Assembly: GCA_016711095.1 (NCBI GenBank)
Contig: JADJTP010000003.1
Location: 496,001 to 560,000, forward strand
Direction: 5' to 3'
Length of the DNA stretch: 64,000 nucleotides
Source of the DNA: Actinomycetales bacterium
GTDB taxonomy: Bacteria > Actinomycetota > Actinomycetes > Actinomycetales > Dermatophilaceae
Numbering within the stretch: the stretch's first letter is position 1; the number at the start of each line of letters is the position of its first letter. Below are positions 8,115 through 16,027 of the stretch, piece after piece. The notes under the pieces are model-generated. The model had not been told where the DNA came from. It did not search any database and was given only the letters and a program-made list of their open reading frames with translations. The position numbers and the translations under genes are program-made.

Positions 8115-8699
8115 TCAGTTGGGTGAGGCGTCGAATCCCGTCATGCGGATGACCTTGGCCGGCACGCCGGCCACGACCGCGTTCGCCGGCACGTCCTTGG
8201 TCACCACCGCGCCGGCGCCGACGATCGCGCCGTCGCCGATAGTCACACCGGGCACTACCGTCACCGCAGCGCCCAGCCACACCTTGCGACCGAGCACGAC
8301 CGGCGCAGGGAGCATGTCCGCCCTCAGGTCCGGGTCGACTCCGTGGTTCAACGTGGTCAACGTGCTGCCGTGCCCGATGAGCGTCCCGTCGCCGATGATG
8401 ATTCCGCCGGTGTCCTGGAAGCGGCAGCCCATGTTGATGAAGACGCCCTTGCCGAGGCGGAGGTTCTTCCCGAACTCGCAGTAGAACGGCGGAAAGACCG
8501 TGGTCGACTCCGCCAGCATCGTCCCGGTCAGTTGGGAGAGCAAGGCGCGCACCTCCTCGGGCGTGCGGTAGCCGCTGTTGAGCTCGGCGCCTATTCGCAT
8601 CGCCTCCTGAGCCACGGCATACATGAACAGGTGCTGCTCCGAACCACTCTCGATGGGGGACCGGCGCTTCACGTGCTCCAGAAAGTCTTGCAACTGCAT
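8115..8699 (-). CDS. Maltose/galactoside O-acetyltransferase-like (left-handed beta-helix)
   Basis: A 194-residue acyltransferase of the LacA/Maa/NodL group, which acetylates sugars using acetyl-CoA. An N-terminal helical cap (about 1-70) is followed by hexapeptide repeats: FGKNLRLGKGVFINMGCRF, then IIIGDGTLIGHGSTLTTLNH with the catalytic histidine (LNHGVDP), VWLGAAVTVVPGVTIGDGAIVGAGAVV and KDVPANAVVAGVPAKVIR. The complete repeat coil and conserved end suggest an active enzyme. It is a single gene; the sugar acceptor is not evident. The region upstream leads to tRNA-Ala. Confidence 0.85.
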   Translation of the reverse strand: MQLQDFLEHVKRRSPIESGSEQHLFMYAVAQEAMRIGAELNSGYRTPEEVRALLSQLTGTMLAESTTVFPPFYCEFGKNLRLGKGVFINMGCRFQDTGGIIIGDGTLIGHGSTLTTLNHGVDPDLRADMLPAPVVLGRKVWLGAAVTVVPGVTIGDGAIVGAGAVVTKDVPANAVVAGVPAKVIRMTGFDASPN

Positions 8700-8795
8700 G
8701 CACCGATCCTGTCACCCGGGCGCCTTCGCGGCATCGGAAGACCACGGCGGGCATCTCGTGCGTATGAGGCAGTGTCGGGAACCACTGGCAACGGT

Positions 8796-8842
8796 GAAAC
8801 CCCGCCTGGAGTCGCGCGTTTACGCTGGTCAGACGGGGTTTC
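8796..8842. terminator. 9-bp inverted repeat downstream of tRNA-Ala
   Basis: GAAACCCCG (8796-8804) and CGGGGTTTC (8834-8842) are perfect complements separated by 29 bp, just past the 3' end of the minus-strand tRNA-Ala. It could act as a terminator or processing hairpin; there is no U-tract and the loop is long, so confidence is low. Confidence 0.3.
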
Positions 8843-8849
8843 GGTTGGG

Positions 8850-8922
8850 TGGAGCTGAGGGGATTCGAACCCCTGGCCTTCTCATTGCGAACGAGACGCG
8901 CTACCAACTGCGCCACAGCCCC
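8850..8922 (-). tRNA. tRNA-Ala (anticodon CGC)
   Basis: The minus strand folds as a cloverleaf. Acceptor arms GGGGCTG and CAGCTCC pair with one G-U, the D arm is GCGC-AGTTGGTA-GCGC, the anticodon loop is TTCGCAA with anticodon CGC, and the T arm is AGGGG-TTCGAAT-CCCCT. The discriminator base is A and CCA is not encoded. It reads GCG codons, abundant in this GC-rich genome. Confidence 0.95.
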
Positions 8923-9050
8923 AAGTGCGTCGCACACTCTAACACCCGGCCCAGACCAGCCACCAACCGTCGGCGTCCCGGGCCTGGGACCCCGACGGCG
9001 CACTTAGGACATGGGGATTTGCCGTAATTCGCGGCTTCCGCTAACCTCGC

Positions 9051-9162
9051 CGCCGAGGGGAGTACTTCCCAGACCCGCACCGGTCATCACGAGCGTCCGA
9101 CGACGCTCCCGGTCGGGGCCGTCACGGTGACGGTGAAGGAGACCTCAGGCCCGAACCTGAGG
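9051..9162 (+). ncRNA. yybP-ykoY (Mn2+-sensing) riboswitch with Shine-Dalgarno-masking hairpin
   Basis: GGGGAGTA at 9057-9064 and GAAGGAGACCTC ending at 9146 are the two conserved internal-loop segments of the yybP-ykoY RNA, which binds Mn2+. P1 can form between GAGG (9055-9058) and CCTC (9143-9146). The same CCTC belongs to a competing perfect 7-bp hairpin, CCTCAGG (9143-9149) with CCTGAGG (9156-9162), which buries the GAGG Shine-Dalgarno of the downstream terC start at 9169. Metal binding should stabilise P1, free the GAGG and switch translation on. TerC-type genes are the classical targets of this class. The fold is from reading, not computed. Confidence 0.85.
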
Positions 9163-9168
9163 ATGCCC

Positions 9169-10209
9169 ATGCTCACCCTGATGAACACGCCGCCGTATGC
9201 CGCCGCGGCCACGACGACGCTCACCTCGATCGCTACGCCCGCATTGTGGTGGTGGACGATCGGCGCCGTCGTCGCCCTGATCGTCGTCGACTTCCTCATC
9301 ACCCGTCGCCCCCACGAGGTCGGCATGCGCGAGGCCGTCGGCTGGTCGGCCTTCTATGTTGCCCTCCCCGTCGCCTTCGGCGTGTGGCTCTGGCGCGTGC
9401 ACGGGTCGCAGACCGGGCTGGAGTACTACACCGGGTACCTCGTGGAGAAGTCGCTGTCCGTCGACAACCTCTTCATCTTCCTGCTGCTGCTCACCGCCTT
9501 TGCCGTGCCCAAACCCCTGCAGCAGCGGGTGCTGCTCATCGGCGTGGCCGGCGCCCTCGTGCTGCGCGGCATCTTCATCGCTCTTGGCGCACAGCTGATC
9601 GCCACCTTCTCCTGGACGTTCCTCATCTTCGGGATCGTCCTGCTTGCCACCGCGGTCAAGGTCGGCCGCGATGCCCTGGCGCACACCGACCACGCCGTCG
9701 AGGTCGGCTCACTGCGCAGCGTGCGCCTCCTGCGGCGCTTCTGGCCGGTGACCGATACGTATGCCGGCTCGAGGCTCACGACTCGGCTCGCCGACGGCCG
9801 CCGGGCCCTCACCCCGATGGCCCTGGTCATCGCGGCCATCCTCGCGACCGACATAGTGTTCGCCGTCGACTCCGTCCCGGCCGTCTACGGCATCACCGAA
9901 GACCCTTACCTCGTCTTCGCGACCAACGCCTTCGCCCTGCTCGGCCTGCGGGCGCTCTACTTCGTCCTGGCCGGGGCGCTGAGTTCGCTGGCCCACCTCG
10001 GGCACGGCCTGGCGCTGATCTTGGCCTTCATCGGTGTCAAACTCGTGCTGCACTGGGCGCACGACGTCTGGGCATGGGTGCCGGAGATCCCCACCCTCGT
10101 CTCGCTCGGGGTCGTCGTCGGCATCCTCGTGACTGTCACGGTGACCAGCATCCTCAGCGCCCGCCGATCCAACACCGTTAGCCATCCCGAAGGCGCCGCT
10201 CACCGCTAG
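9169..10209 (+). CDS. TerC-family integral membrane protein (metal-ion exporter type)
   Basis: A 346-residue TerC/Alx protein with about nine helices. Conserved acidic motifs lie in the membrane: EKSLSVDNLFIFLLL near residue 105 and ILATDIVFAVDSVPAVYGIT near 230, the two halves of the TerC signature. Family members are linked to Mn2+ homeostasis and tellurite resistance, matching the Mn2+ riboswitch just upstream. I place the start at ATG 9169 because GAGG at 9159-9162 is a Shine-Dalgarno at the right distance; ATG 9163 is possible. A GTG at 9127 is in frame but would run translation through the riboswitch, so it is unlikely. Confidence 0.9.
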   Translation: MLTLMNTPPYAAAATTTLTSIATPALWWWTIGAVVALIVVDFLITRRPHEVGMREAVGWSAFYVALPVAFGVWLWRVHGSQTGLEYYTGYLVEKSLSVDNLFIFLLLLTAFAVPKPLQQRVLLIGVAGALVLRGIFIALGAQLIATFSWTFLIFGIVLLATAVKVGRDALAHTDHAVEVGSLRSVRLLRRFWPVTDTYAGSRLTTRLADGRRALTPMALVIAAILATDIVFAVDSVPAVYGITEDPYLVFATNAFALLGLRALYFVLAGALSSLAHLGHGLALILAFIGVKLVLHWAHDVWAWVPEIPTLVSLGVVVGILVTVTVTSILSARRSNTVSHPEGAAHR

Positions 10210-10238
10210 CCGGCGAGCACACGGCATACCCTGTGGCC

Positions 10239-11393
10239 ATGGCGAGCACCCCCATCCCCGAGCGCCCAACCGCCCCTGCAGAGCGTCCGTCCAGCGTGAC
10301 CCCGGCCGTGCGCGCGGCGAGCGACTGGGCGTGGCGACTGCTGGCCATCGCCGGAGCGGTCATCGCGCTGGCTTATCTGCTCGGGTTCATCAGCGAGGCG
10401 GTCATCCCGATCGTGGTCGCCGTCCTGCTCGCTGCGCTGCTGCACCCGATCAACCGCTGGTTGCGGGCGCGCCTGCGTCGGGCCGGGGCGGCGGCCGGTC
10501 TCACGGTGCTCGCCACGGTCATCGCGATCGGGCTGCTGCTGCTGCTCGTCGGTAGCCAGATCACTGGCGGCTTCCCGGAGATGGCAGGGCAAGTCGGTGC
10601 TGGGATCGGCAAAATCAAAGCCTGGTTGCAGACGACCTTCCAGATCAGCGACTCGCAGTTCACCGAGTATCTCGACGACGCCAAGTCAGCACTGTCCACC
10701 AGCGAGGGCCTGCGTGGGGCCTTGACCCGCGCCGGTCTTGGCGCGTCACACGTCGTCGCCGGGCTGTTCATCAGCCTCTTCGCGCTCTTCTTCTTCCTCT
10801 ACGAAGGAGACCGGATCTGGGGGTGGGTCGTGCGCCTCTTCCCCCGAGCGGCCCGCGCTCGGGTCGACTCGTCCGGGCATGTGGCGTGGGAGCAGCTCAC
10901 CGCGTTCACCCGCGCGACCATCCTCGTCGCGCTCGTCGACGCCGCCGGGATCACCCTCGTGGCGCTCGTCCTGCGCGTGCCGTTCCCGCTCGCGATCGGC
11001 GCGCTCGTCTTCCTCGGCGCCTTCATCCCCATCGTCGGTGCGCTGTTCTCCGGGATGATCGCCGTGCTCCTCGCCCTGGTCGCCCACGGCCCCGTCGTGG
11101 CTCTCCTCATGCTCGCCGGGGTGATCGCAGTGCAGCAGCTGGAGTCGCATGTGCTGCAGCCGTTCCTGCTCGGTCGGGCCGTCAGCGTGCACCCACTGGC
11201 AATCATCCTCGCCATCGCGGTGGGTGTGGTTGTGGCCGGTGTGGTGGGCGCGCTCGTGGCCGTTCCGCTCGCGGCGGTACTCAACGCCGTCGTCAAGCAT
11301 CTCGTCGCAGGTGGCGAGGATCCCCAGCCGACTCCCGCGTCACCGGACAGCACCGGCACCGGCACCGGCGTGATCCCGGAGCCACCCGGCTGA
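10239..11393 (+). CDS. AI-2E-family transporter (PF01594 type)
   Basis: A 384-residue membrane protein with the eight-helix layout of the AI-2E/TqsA family: two helices (LLAIAGAVIALAYLLGF and following), a soluble helical insert at about 125-175, then GLFISLFALFFFLYEGD and the closing repeats PFPLAIGALVFLGAFIPIVGALFSG and VQQLESHVLQPFLLGRAVSVHPL. Family members include quorum-signal exporters and Na+/H+ antiporters, so the substrate is open. The C-terminus is Pro/Thr-rich. It lies 29 bp after terC and may be co-transcribed. A CGGCATAC word lies 10 bp before the ATG. Confidence 0.87.
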   Translation: MASTPIPERPTAPAERPSSVTPAVRAASDWAWRLLAIAGAVIALAYLLGFISEAVIPIVVAVLLAALLHPINRWLRARLRRAGAAAGLTVLATVIAIGLLLLLVGSQITGGFPEMAGQVGAGIGKIKAWLQTTFQISDSQFTEYLDDAKSALSTSEGLRGALTRAGLGASHVVAGLFISLFALFFFLYEGDRIWGWVVRLFPRAARARVDSSGHVAWEQLTAFTRATILVALVDAAGITLVALVLRVPFPLAIGALVFLGAFIPIVGALFSGMIAVLLALVAHGPVVALLMLAGVIAVQQLESHVLQPFLLGRAVSVHPLAIILAIAVGVVVAGVVGALVAVPLAAVLNAVVKHLVAGGEDPQPTPASPDSTGTGTGVIPEPPG

Positions 11394-11627
11394 GTTGCGG
11401 CGGATGAACTCCTGCGCTCCAGTCTGGACCCGGGGCTGAACGCGCCCCTGATGCCGCCGTGGGTGCTGTTGGGACGACACCGGACGCGTCATCAGCCGCA
11501 CTTTCACGCCCGCCGTGGACCTCGTCGGCGACGTCCAGCCGAGAAACCCCACCCTGGCTGCGTTACCGGGGAGGGGTCAATGAATCGCCGGGGAAACCCC
11601 ACCTGGCTGAGTTGCGGGGGGAACGGG
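11394..11627. repeat. Non-coding stretch with imperfect direct repeats
   Basis: No convincing gene. Two imperfect copies of a GAAACCCCACC(C)TGGCTG(A/C)GTT unit lie near 11541-11565 and 11593-11617, about 52 bp apart. GGCTGAGTTGCGG occurs both at the very end of the upstream gene (near 11390) and near 11610. The repeats sit between two convergent genes, so they may take part in termination or be a degraded repetitive element. Confidence 0.4.
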
Positions 11628-12800
11628 TCAGCTGCCGACGGCCCGGCGCTGCTCGCCGACGGGCCTGCGGCGCTCGGCCGCGCTAGGCGTGGCGGTCGCC
11701 TCGGCCGCCTCGGGTGCAGGTCGGTCGACCCGACCCTTGAGGGTGTAGGTGGGCGGCGGGACCGGGACGGGCACCCAGGTGCCATCGGAGGCTACTCCAC
11801 GGTATGCCGCACGCCTCGACGAAGATCCGTCGCCACTCGTCTCGCCACTGCCGGTCTCGCCAATCGCCGTCTCGCCACTGCCCGTCTCGACGCTCGCCGT
11901 GTGGGCACTCGTCGGCACCGGAGCCTCGCCGACTCCGTCCGAGGCGGCTGCGGCCAGGTCGGTCGAGATCGGGTCAGCATGGATAGGCCCAGCCTTTGCG
12001 GGACCAGCATGGGCAGGACGGGCGTGTGCGGCGACACCGGGTGCGGCGACACCGGGTGCGGCGACACCGTGTGCGGGGCTGGGGCGCGCAGGGCTAGCCG
12101 AGGCCCGGTCGGTTGCCACCCGGCCAGGTCGGGTCGAGCGAGACATCGAAGCGTCGAGGGATCGGCGAGCCCGTTCGCGGACCGCGGCATACCGGAGGCT
12201 GACTATCCCGCCGGCTGAGGCGGACAGTGAGACGAGCACCGCCCACTCCGGCACGGCGCCAAGCAGCGCCAAGGCGCTCACGACTGGGATCGAGAGCAGG
12301 GAGGCGAGCAGACCGAGCCCACGCGCCCACCGCACCAGCAGCCGGCCGCGCGCCCCCTTCGCTGCCGGAGCTGCCGCTGCCGGCCGGCCGAGGCCCACGT
12401 GGGGCCGCTTCGTCGTCGGGCGAGCATGGGCAACCGGCGCAGCGCTGGACCTGCCGTCGGTACGGGCTGTCATGTCAATTGCCACCTTCGGAATGGTCGG
12501 TGACGCTGTGGCGGGCCGTGTCGCGCGCACGGTCTGCCGCCCGGCTACTGGGGCCGCCACCGGTGGCCCTCCCGCCCGCCGGGCAGCGAACGGTGAGACG
12601 AGGGCGGCATACGTCTGGAAGGCAGGACGGCCGGCTGGCGACGGGCGGACCGGTCGACGGTCCAGGACCCGGATCGCCTCGCTGAAGCGGTCGATCGACT
12701 GGGCCATGGCCACGTGCTCGCGCCGACGCACCCAGTGCTGGAGCAGGAAGGCAGCCCAGATCGCAATGATGACGACGAAGATCAAGGACGAGGACTGCAC
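11628..12800 (-). CDS. SepX/GlpR-type membrane protein, cell-division associated
   Basis: A 390-residue protein. The N-terminus is a single membrane helix (SSLIFVVIIAIWAAFLL, about 4-20). A long Ala/Arg/Pro-rich linker follows, then a pair of helices at about 165-210 (LGLLASLLSIPVVSALALLG and WAVLVSLSASAGGIVSLRY), and a disordered Ala/Pro/Gly/Thr-rich tail with short repeats such as GVAAPGVAAPGVAA. Topology and position, directly after rimJ, moeA and uridylyltransferase, match SepX of Streptomyces and GlpR of Corynebacterium (Rv0996 in mycobacteria). In those organisms the protein works at the septum and binds a MoeA-like partner. The name rests on synteny and topology, since sequence similarity of this family is low. 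Confidence 0.7.
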   Translation of the reverse strand: MQSSSLIFVVIIAIWAAFLLQHWVRRREHVAMAQSIDRFSEAIRVLDRRPVRPSPAGRPAFQTYAALVSPFAARRAGGPPVAAPVAGRQTVRATRPATASPTIPKVAIDMTARTDGRSSAAPVAHARPTTKRPHVGLGRPAAAAPAAKGARGRLLVRWARGLGLLASLLSIPVVSALALLGAVPEWAVLVSLSASAGGIVSLRYAAVRERARRSLDASMSRSTRPGRVATDRASASPARPSPAHGVAAPGVAAPGVAAHARPAHAGPAKAGPIHADPISTDLAAAASDGVGEAPVPTSAHTASVETGSGETAIGETGSGETSGDGSSSRRAAYRGVASDGTWVPVPVPPPTYTLKGRVDRPAPEAAEATATPSAAERRRPVGEQRRAVGS

Positions 12801-12940
12801 GACCCCAAAGGTAGAGACCTGTGACGCGCGACTCGCGGACCCGACCCGGTGTGTCGCGGATGAGGCGGGTGTGGCGGAAGTGAATGCCTCGCCAGGCCCC
12901 CCGTCGGGCCACGGTCAGGCCACGGTCAGGCCACGCATCA

Positions 12941-13594
12941 TCACGCCGAGCCGTCCGCCCCGCGGCCGGATGACCGTCCGACCCACCGCTCGATGACCGG
13001 CCGCCCTCGGGTTTCCTCCACCGTCAGGGCGAAGCTGCGGTGGTCGCGCCACTCGCCCTCGATGTGCAGGAAACGCTCGCGCCGGCCCTCCTCACGCAGC
13101 CGGAGGTGATCGACAACGGCGAGGGATGCGGCGTTCTCGGGCCGGATGTTGACCTCCACCCGATGCAGCCCGACCGGCCCGAGGGCGTGGTCGATGAGCG
13201 CCGCCAGCGCCCGCGTCGTGATCCCCCGCCCGGCGAACTCCTGCCCCAGCCAATAGCCGGCCGCTCCGGACTGCAGCGAGCCGCGGGTGATCCCGAAGAG
13301 ATGGACCTGCCCGGCCAGCACCCCGTCGACCTCGAGCGCGAACGGCAGCAGAGTGCCCGTCCGGGCATCACGATTGAGAGCGCGCACATAGGAAGGGAAC
13401 CCGATCCGGGGCGCCTGACCGTCGGGCGAGGTCGGCTCCCACCGGCTCAGGTATGCCGCGTTGCCGCGCCGCAGTTGGTCCCACTCGGGCTGGTCCTGCC
13501 GACGCAAGGGCCGCAAGACACATCTCGGCCCGCGTCCGTCATCGATCTCGATGATGACCGGACCCGGCCGAACGACCGCTGCTGGCGATCTCAC
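12941..13594 (-). CDS. rimJ: GNAT N-acetyltransferase, RimJ-like
   Basis: A 217-residue acetyltransferase of the RimJ/RimL group, which acetylates protein N-termini, classically of ribosomal proteins, using acetyl-CoA. Visible parts are CVLRPLRRQDQPEW at the start, VDGVLAGQVHLFGI, the acetyl-CoA loop GYWLGQEFAGRGITTRAL, and HRVEVNIRPENAASLAVVDHLRLREEG, the usual end of the fold. In this conserved cluster (uridylyltransferase, moeA, rimJ, sepX) its role is not established. The GTG start at 13594 gives the usual length. Confidence 0.85.
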   Translation of the reverse strand: MRSPAAVVRPGPVIIEIDDGRGPRCVLRPLRRQDQPEWDQLRRGNAAYLSRWEPTSPDGQAPRIGFPSYVRALNRDARTGTLLPFALEVDGVLAGQVHLFGITRGSLQSGAAGYWLGQEFAGRGITTRALAALIDHALGPVGLHRVEVNIRPENAASLAVVDHLRLREEGRRERFLHIEGEWRDHRSFALTVEETRGRPVIERWVGRSSGRGADGSA

Positions 13595-13651
13595 CGCTGC
13601 CGCCGTGTCCCAACCTTCGGCCGTTGTGCTCAGCCCAGGAGCCGAACACGC

Positions 13652-14158
13652 TCATGACGGTGCCTCGTGGTCGGCGCCGGCGAGTTGGCCGACGACGTGC
13701 TCCAGCACCGGCCGCAGCACGCTCAACGCGTCGCGCACGCCGCCCCTGGACCCGGGCAGGTTGACGACGAGGGTCCGACCGGTCACCCCGGCCAACCCGC
13801 GCGAGATCGCGGCAAGGGGCTGTCCCCCGGCGATCCCAACCGACCGCACAAGCTCCGGTATGCCGGGCAGCTCCCGTTCGAGCAGGGGCTTAGTCTGCTC
13901 TGGGGTGGCGTCGGTCGGGGAGACGCCGGTGCCGCCGGTCGTGATCACGAGCACGGGGGCCCCGGCCAGGGCTGCGGCCAGCGCCCGGCCGACGGGCGGT
14001 CCGTCCGCAACGACGAGGGCCGGCGCGGCGGCATACCCCCAGGATCTCAACGCGTCGACGATCACCGGGCCCGTGCGGTCCTCGTAGGTGCCGTCGGCCG
14101 CGCGCGTCGAGGCGACGATGACCACGGCGGTCCCCAGCGGTGCGGGCCGATCGCTCAT
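13652..14158 (-). CDS. mog: Molybdopterin adenylyltransferase (MogA/MoaB)
   Basis: A 168-residue MogA/MoaB protein that adenylates molybdopterin before metal insertion. It shows VVIVASTRAADGTYEDRTGPVIVDAL at the start, the substrate loop VITTGGTGVSPTDATPE at about 70-86, and VVNLPGSRGGVRDAL near 130. The ATG start overlaps the moaC stop (ATGA), so the two are translationally coupled. It is part of the minus-strand run uridylyltransferase, moeA, moaC, mog, rimJ and sepX. Confidence 0.9.
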   Translation of the reverse strand: MSDRPAPLGTAVVIVASTRAADGTYEDRTGPVIVDALRSWGYAAAPALVVADGPPVGRALAAALAGAPVLVITTGGTGVSPTDATPEQTKPLLERELPGIPELVRSVGIAGGQPLAAISRGLAGVTGRTLVVNLPGSRGGVRDALSVLRPVLEHVVGQLAGADHEAPS

Positions 14159-14679
14159 GAGCCGGCCTCGCTCCAGTCGCCGGAGCGCCCACCGCTCTTG
14201 GCGGTGACGCGCACGTCGGTGATCCGGGCGTGCCGGTCCAGGGACTTGACCATGTCGATGAGGGCGAGCGCCGCCACCGACACTGCGGTGAGCGCTTCCA
14301 TCTCGATCCCGGTGCGGTCGGCGGTCCGGACGGTCGCCGAGATCTCGACCGCCTCGTCGGTGACGTCGAGGTCGACGCTCGCGGCGTGGACGGCAACCGG
14401 GTGGGCCAGTGGCACGAGCTCAGCGGTGCGCTTGACGGCCTGAAGCCCGGCGATCCGCGCCACTGCCAGCGCGTCGCCCTTGTGGACCGTCCCGTCCCGA
14501 AGCGCAGCGACGGCCGCCGGAGCGAGCAGCACTCGGCCCCGGGCCGATGCCGTCCGCGCGGTGATCTCCTTGGCGCTCACGTCGACCATGTGGGCGGTGC
14601 CGTCGGCCCGCAGATGGGTGAGTCCGTCGGGCCGCACCTGAGTGGGTCTGCCCTCGGCCGGCGGGGGGCTCTCGGTCAT
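14155..14679 (-). CDS. moaC: Cyclic pyranopterin monophosphate synthase accessory protein MoaC
   Basis: MoaC converts the GTP-derived intermediate into cyclic pyranopterin monophosphate, the first stable molybdenum-cofactor precursor. The protein (about 174 residues) contains HMVDVSAKEITARTA, GDALAVARIAGLQAVKRT, PLAHPVAVHAASVDL and the signature GIEMEALTAVSVAALALIDMVKSLD, with the family's catalytic lysine and aspartate near the end. I chose ATG 14679 because it overlaps the moeA stop (ATGA); the longer frame upstream is not conserved-looking. Confidence 0.9.
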   Translation of the reverse strand: MTESPPPAEGRPTQVRPDGLTHLRADGTAHMVDVSAKEITARTASARGRVLLAPAAVAALRDGTVHKGDALAVARIAGLQAVKRTAELVPLAHPVAVHAASVDLDVTDEAVEISATVRTADRTGIEMEALTAVSVAALALIDMVKSLDRHARITDVRVTAKSGGRSGDWSEAGS

Positions 14680-16027
14680 CGATGCTCCTGCTCGCCCTCG
14701 TCGCCATTGGCTGTCGCCAGCCATTGTCGCCCGTCGAGGTCGCCGTCAAGCAGGATCGTCTCGACCTCGTCGCCCACCTGCAATTGGGTCACCTCGGCGG
14801 GCACGAGCAGCAACGCATCAGCGTCGGCGAGGTCTGCGATGAAGTGTGAGCCCTGGCCGGCCACCGGACGGGCCAGCAGCCCACCTCCGGCGTCGAGTTC
14901 GATGCGGGCCCGGGCGACCTGCAGTCGACCGGCGGGCGAGCGCAACGGCGTGACGAGCCGCGAGCGAACCGTCGCCCGAGTCGCAGGTTCGCGGCCGGCG
15001 AGCCTGCGCAGCAACGGCCGCACGAACATTTCGAAGGACACGAACGCCGACACCGGATTGCCCGGCAACCCGAAGAATGGCACCTGGCGACCGCCGTCGC
15101 GATCGCCACCCACCCCGGCGCCACGCCGCCGACCTCGGGCTGGAGCCATCCGAAGCCCTGCGGGCGACCCGGTTGCATGGCGACGGTGACGAACTCGACG
15201 CCGGGGCGCTCCCGCAACACCGCCTTGACGACGTCGTGCACACCCATGCTCACCCCGCCGCTGGTCACCACGACGTCCACCTCGCCGGCGAGCCGGTCGA
15301 TGAGCGCCCGCACCTGTTCGGGGTCGTCGCCGACATGCCCCCGGTATGCCGTGCGCGCACCGGCCGCCTCGACAGCGGCAGCGAGCAGATGGCTGTTGGA
15401 GTCATAGATCTGACCTGGACGCAACGCTGCTCCGGGTTCGACAAGCTCGGCTCCGGTGGACAGCACCGCCACCCGGGGTCGGGGGTGCACCACCACCGAG
15501 GCGTGTCCGGCGGCCGCGAGCAGCCCGATCCGGCGGGCGTCGATGACCGAGCCGGGCCGCAGGACGACGGCGCCTGCGGCGAGGTCTTCACCGCGTCGGC
15601 GGATCGATGCCCCGACCACCGCCGGGGCGTGGATCGCGACGATCGGCATACCGGCGTCGGTGTCTTCGACCCTGACGATCGCCTCCGCGCCGTCGGGCAC
15701 CATCGCGCCGGTCATGATCCGGATCGACTGGCCCGGACCCAGCGTCGGCCCCGCCGCCGAGCCCGCACCGAGGTCGGCCACGACCGGCAGCATCACCGGA
15801 TGTGCGGCGCCGGCGTCGGCGATGTCCGCGACGCGCACGGCATACCCGTCCATTGCCGAGTTGTCGAAACCGGGCAGGTCCACGAGAGAGTGCACCAGCT
15901 CCGCAGCCACCAGCCCGCGGGCCTGCTCAAGAGGGAGCAGCACCCCGGGAAGGGCTCGGCTGCCCGCCATGACGGCGTCAAGGTGTTCGGCGACCGAACG
16001 ATCAGCGCGACCGTGGTGCTCAGCCAT
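14676..16027 (-). CDS. moeA: MoeA / gephyrin-like Glp, one-base frameshift
   Basis: MoeA inserts molybdate into adenylated molybdopterin; its actinobacterial paralogue Glp is a division protein that binds the SepX/GlpR partner. Motifs run in order: GFDNSAMDGYAVR, IMTGAMVPDGAEAIVRVEDT, YDSNSHLLAA and TSGGVSMG (to about residue 290). The frame then breaks: after GGVAPG, continuation with VGGDRDGGRQVPFFGLPGNP needs one extra base in the C4 run at 15113-15116 (G run on the coding strand). The second frame carries the C-terminal domain to the stop at 14676. With one base added the gene has 450 codons. All motifs are intact, so sequencing error is likelier than decay. Co-location with moaC and mog supports a Moco role; co-location with sepX supports Glp. 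Confidence 0.85.

Noticed and set aside
8101..9003. 300-codon minus-strand frame spanning tRNA-Ala
   Set aside because: It runs through the tRNA and the acetyltransferase gene in the wrong frame.
9127..9168. GTG at 9127 as the terC start
   Set aside because: It would translate the 3' part of the Mn2+ riboswitch; ATG 9169 has a properly spaced Shine-Dalgarno.
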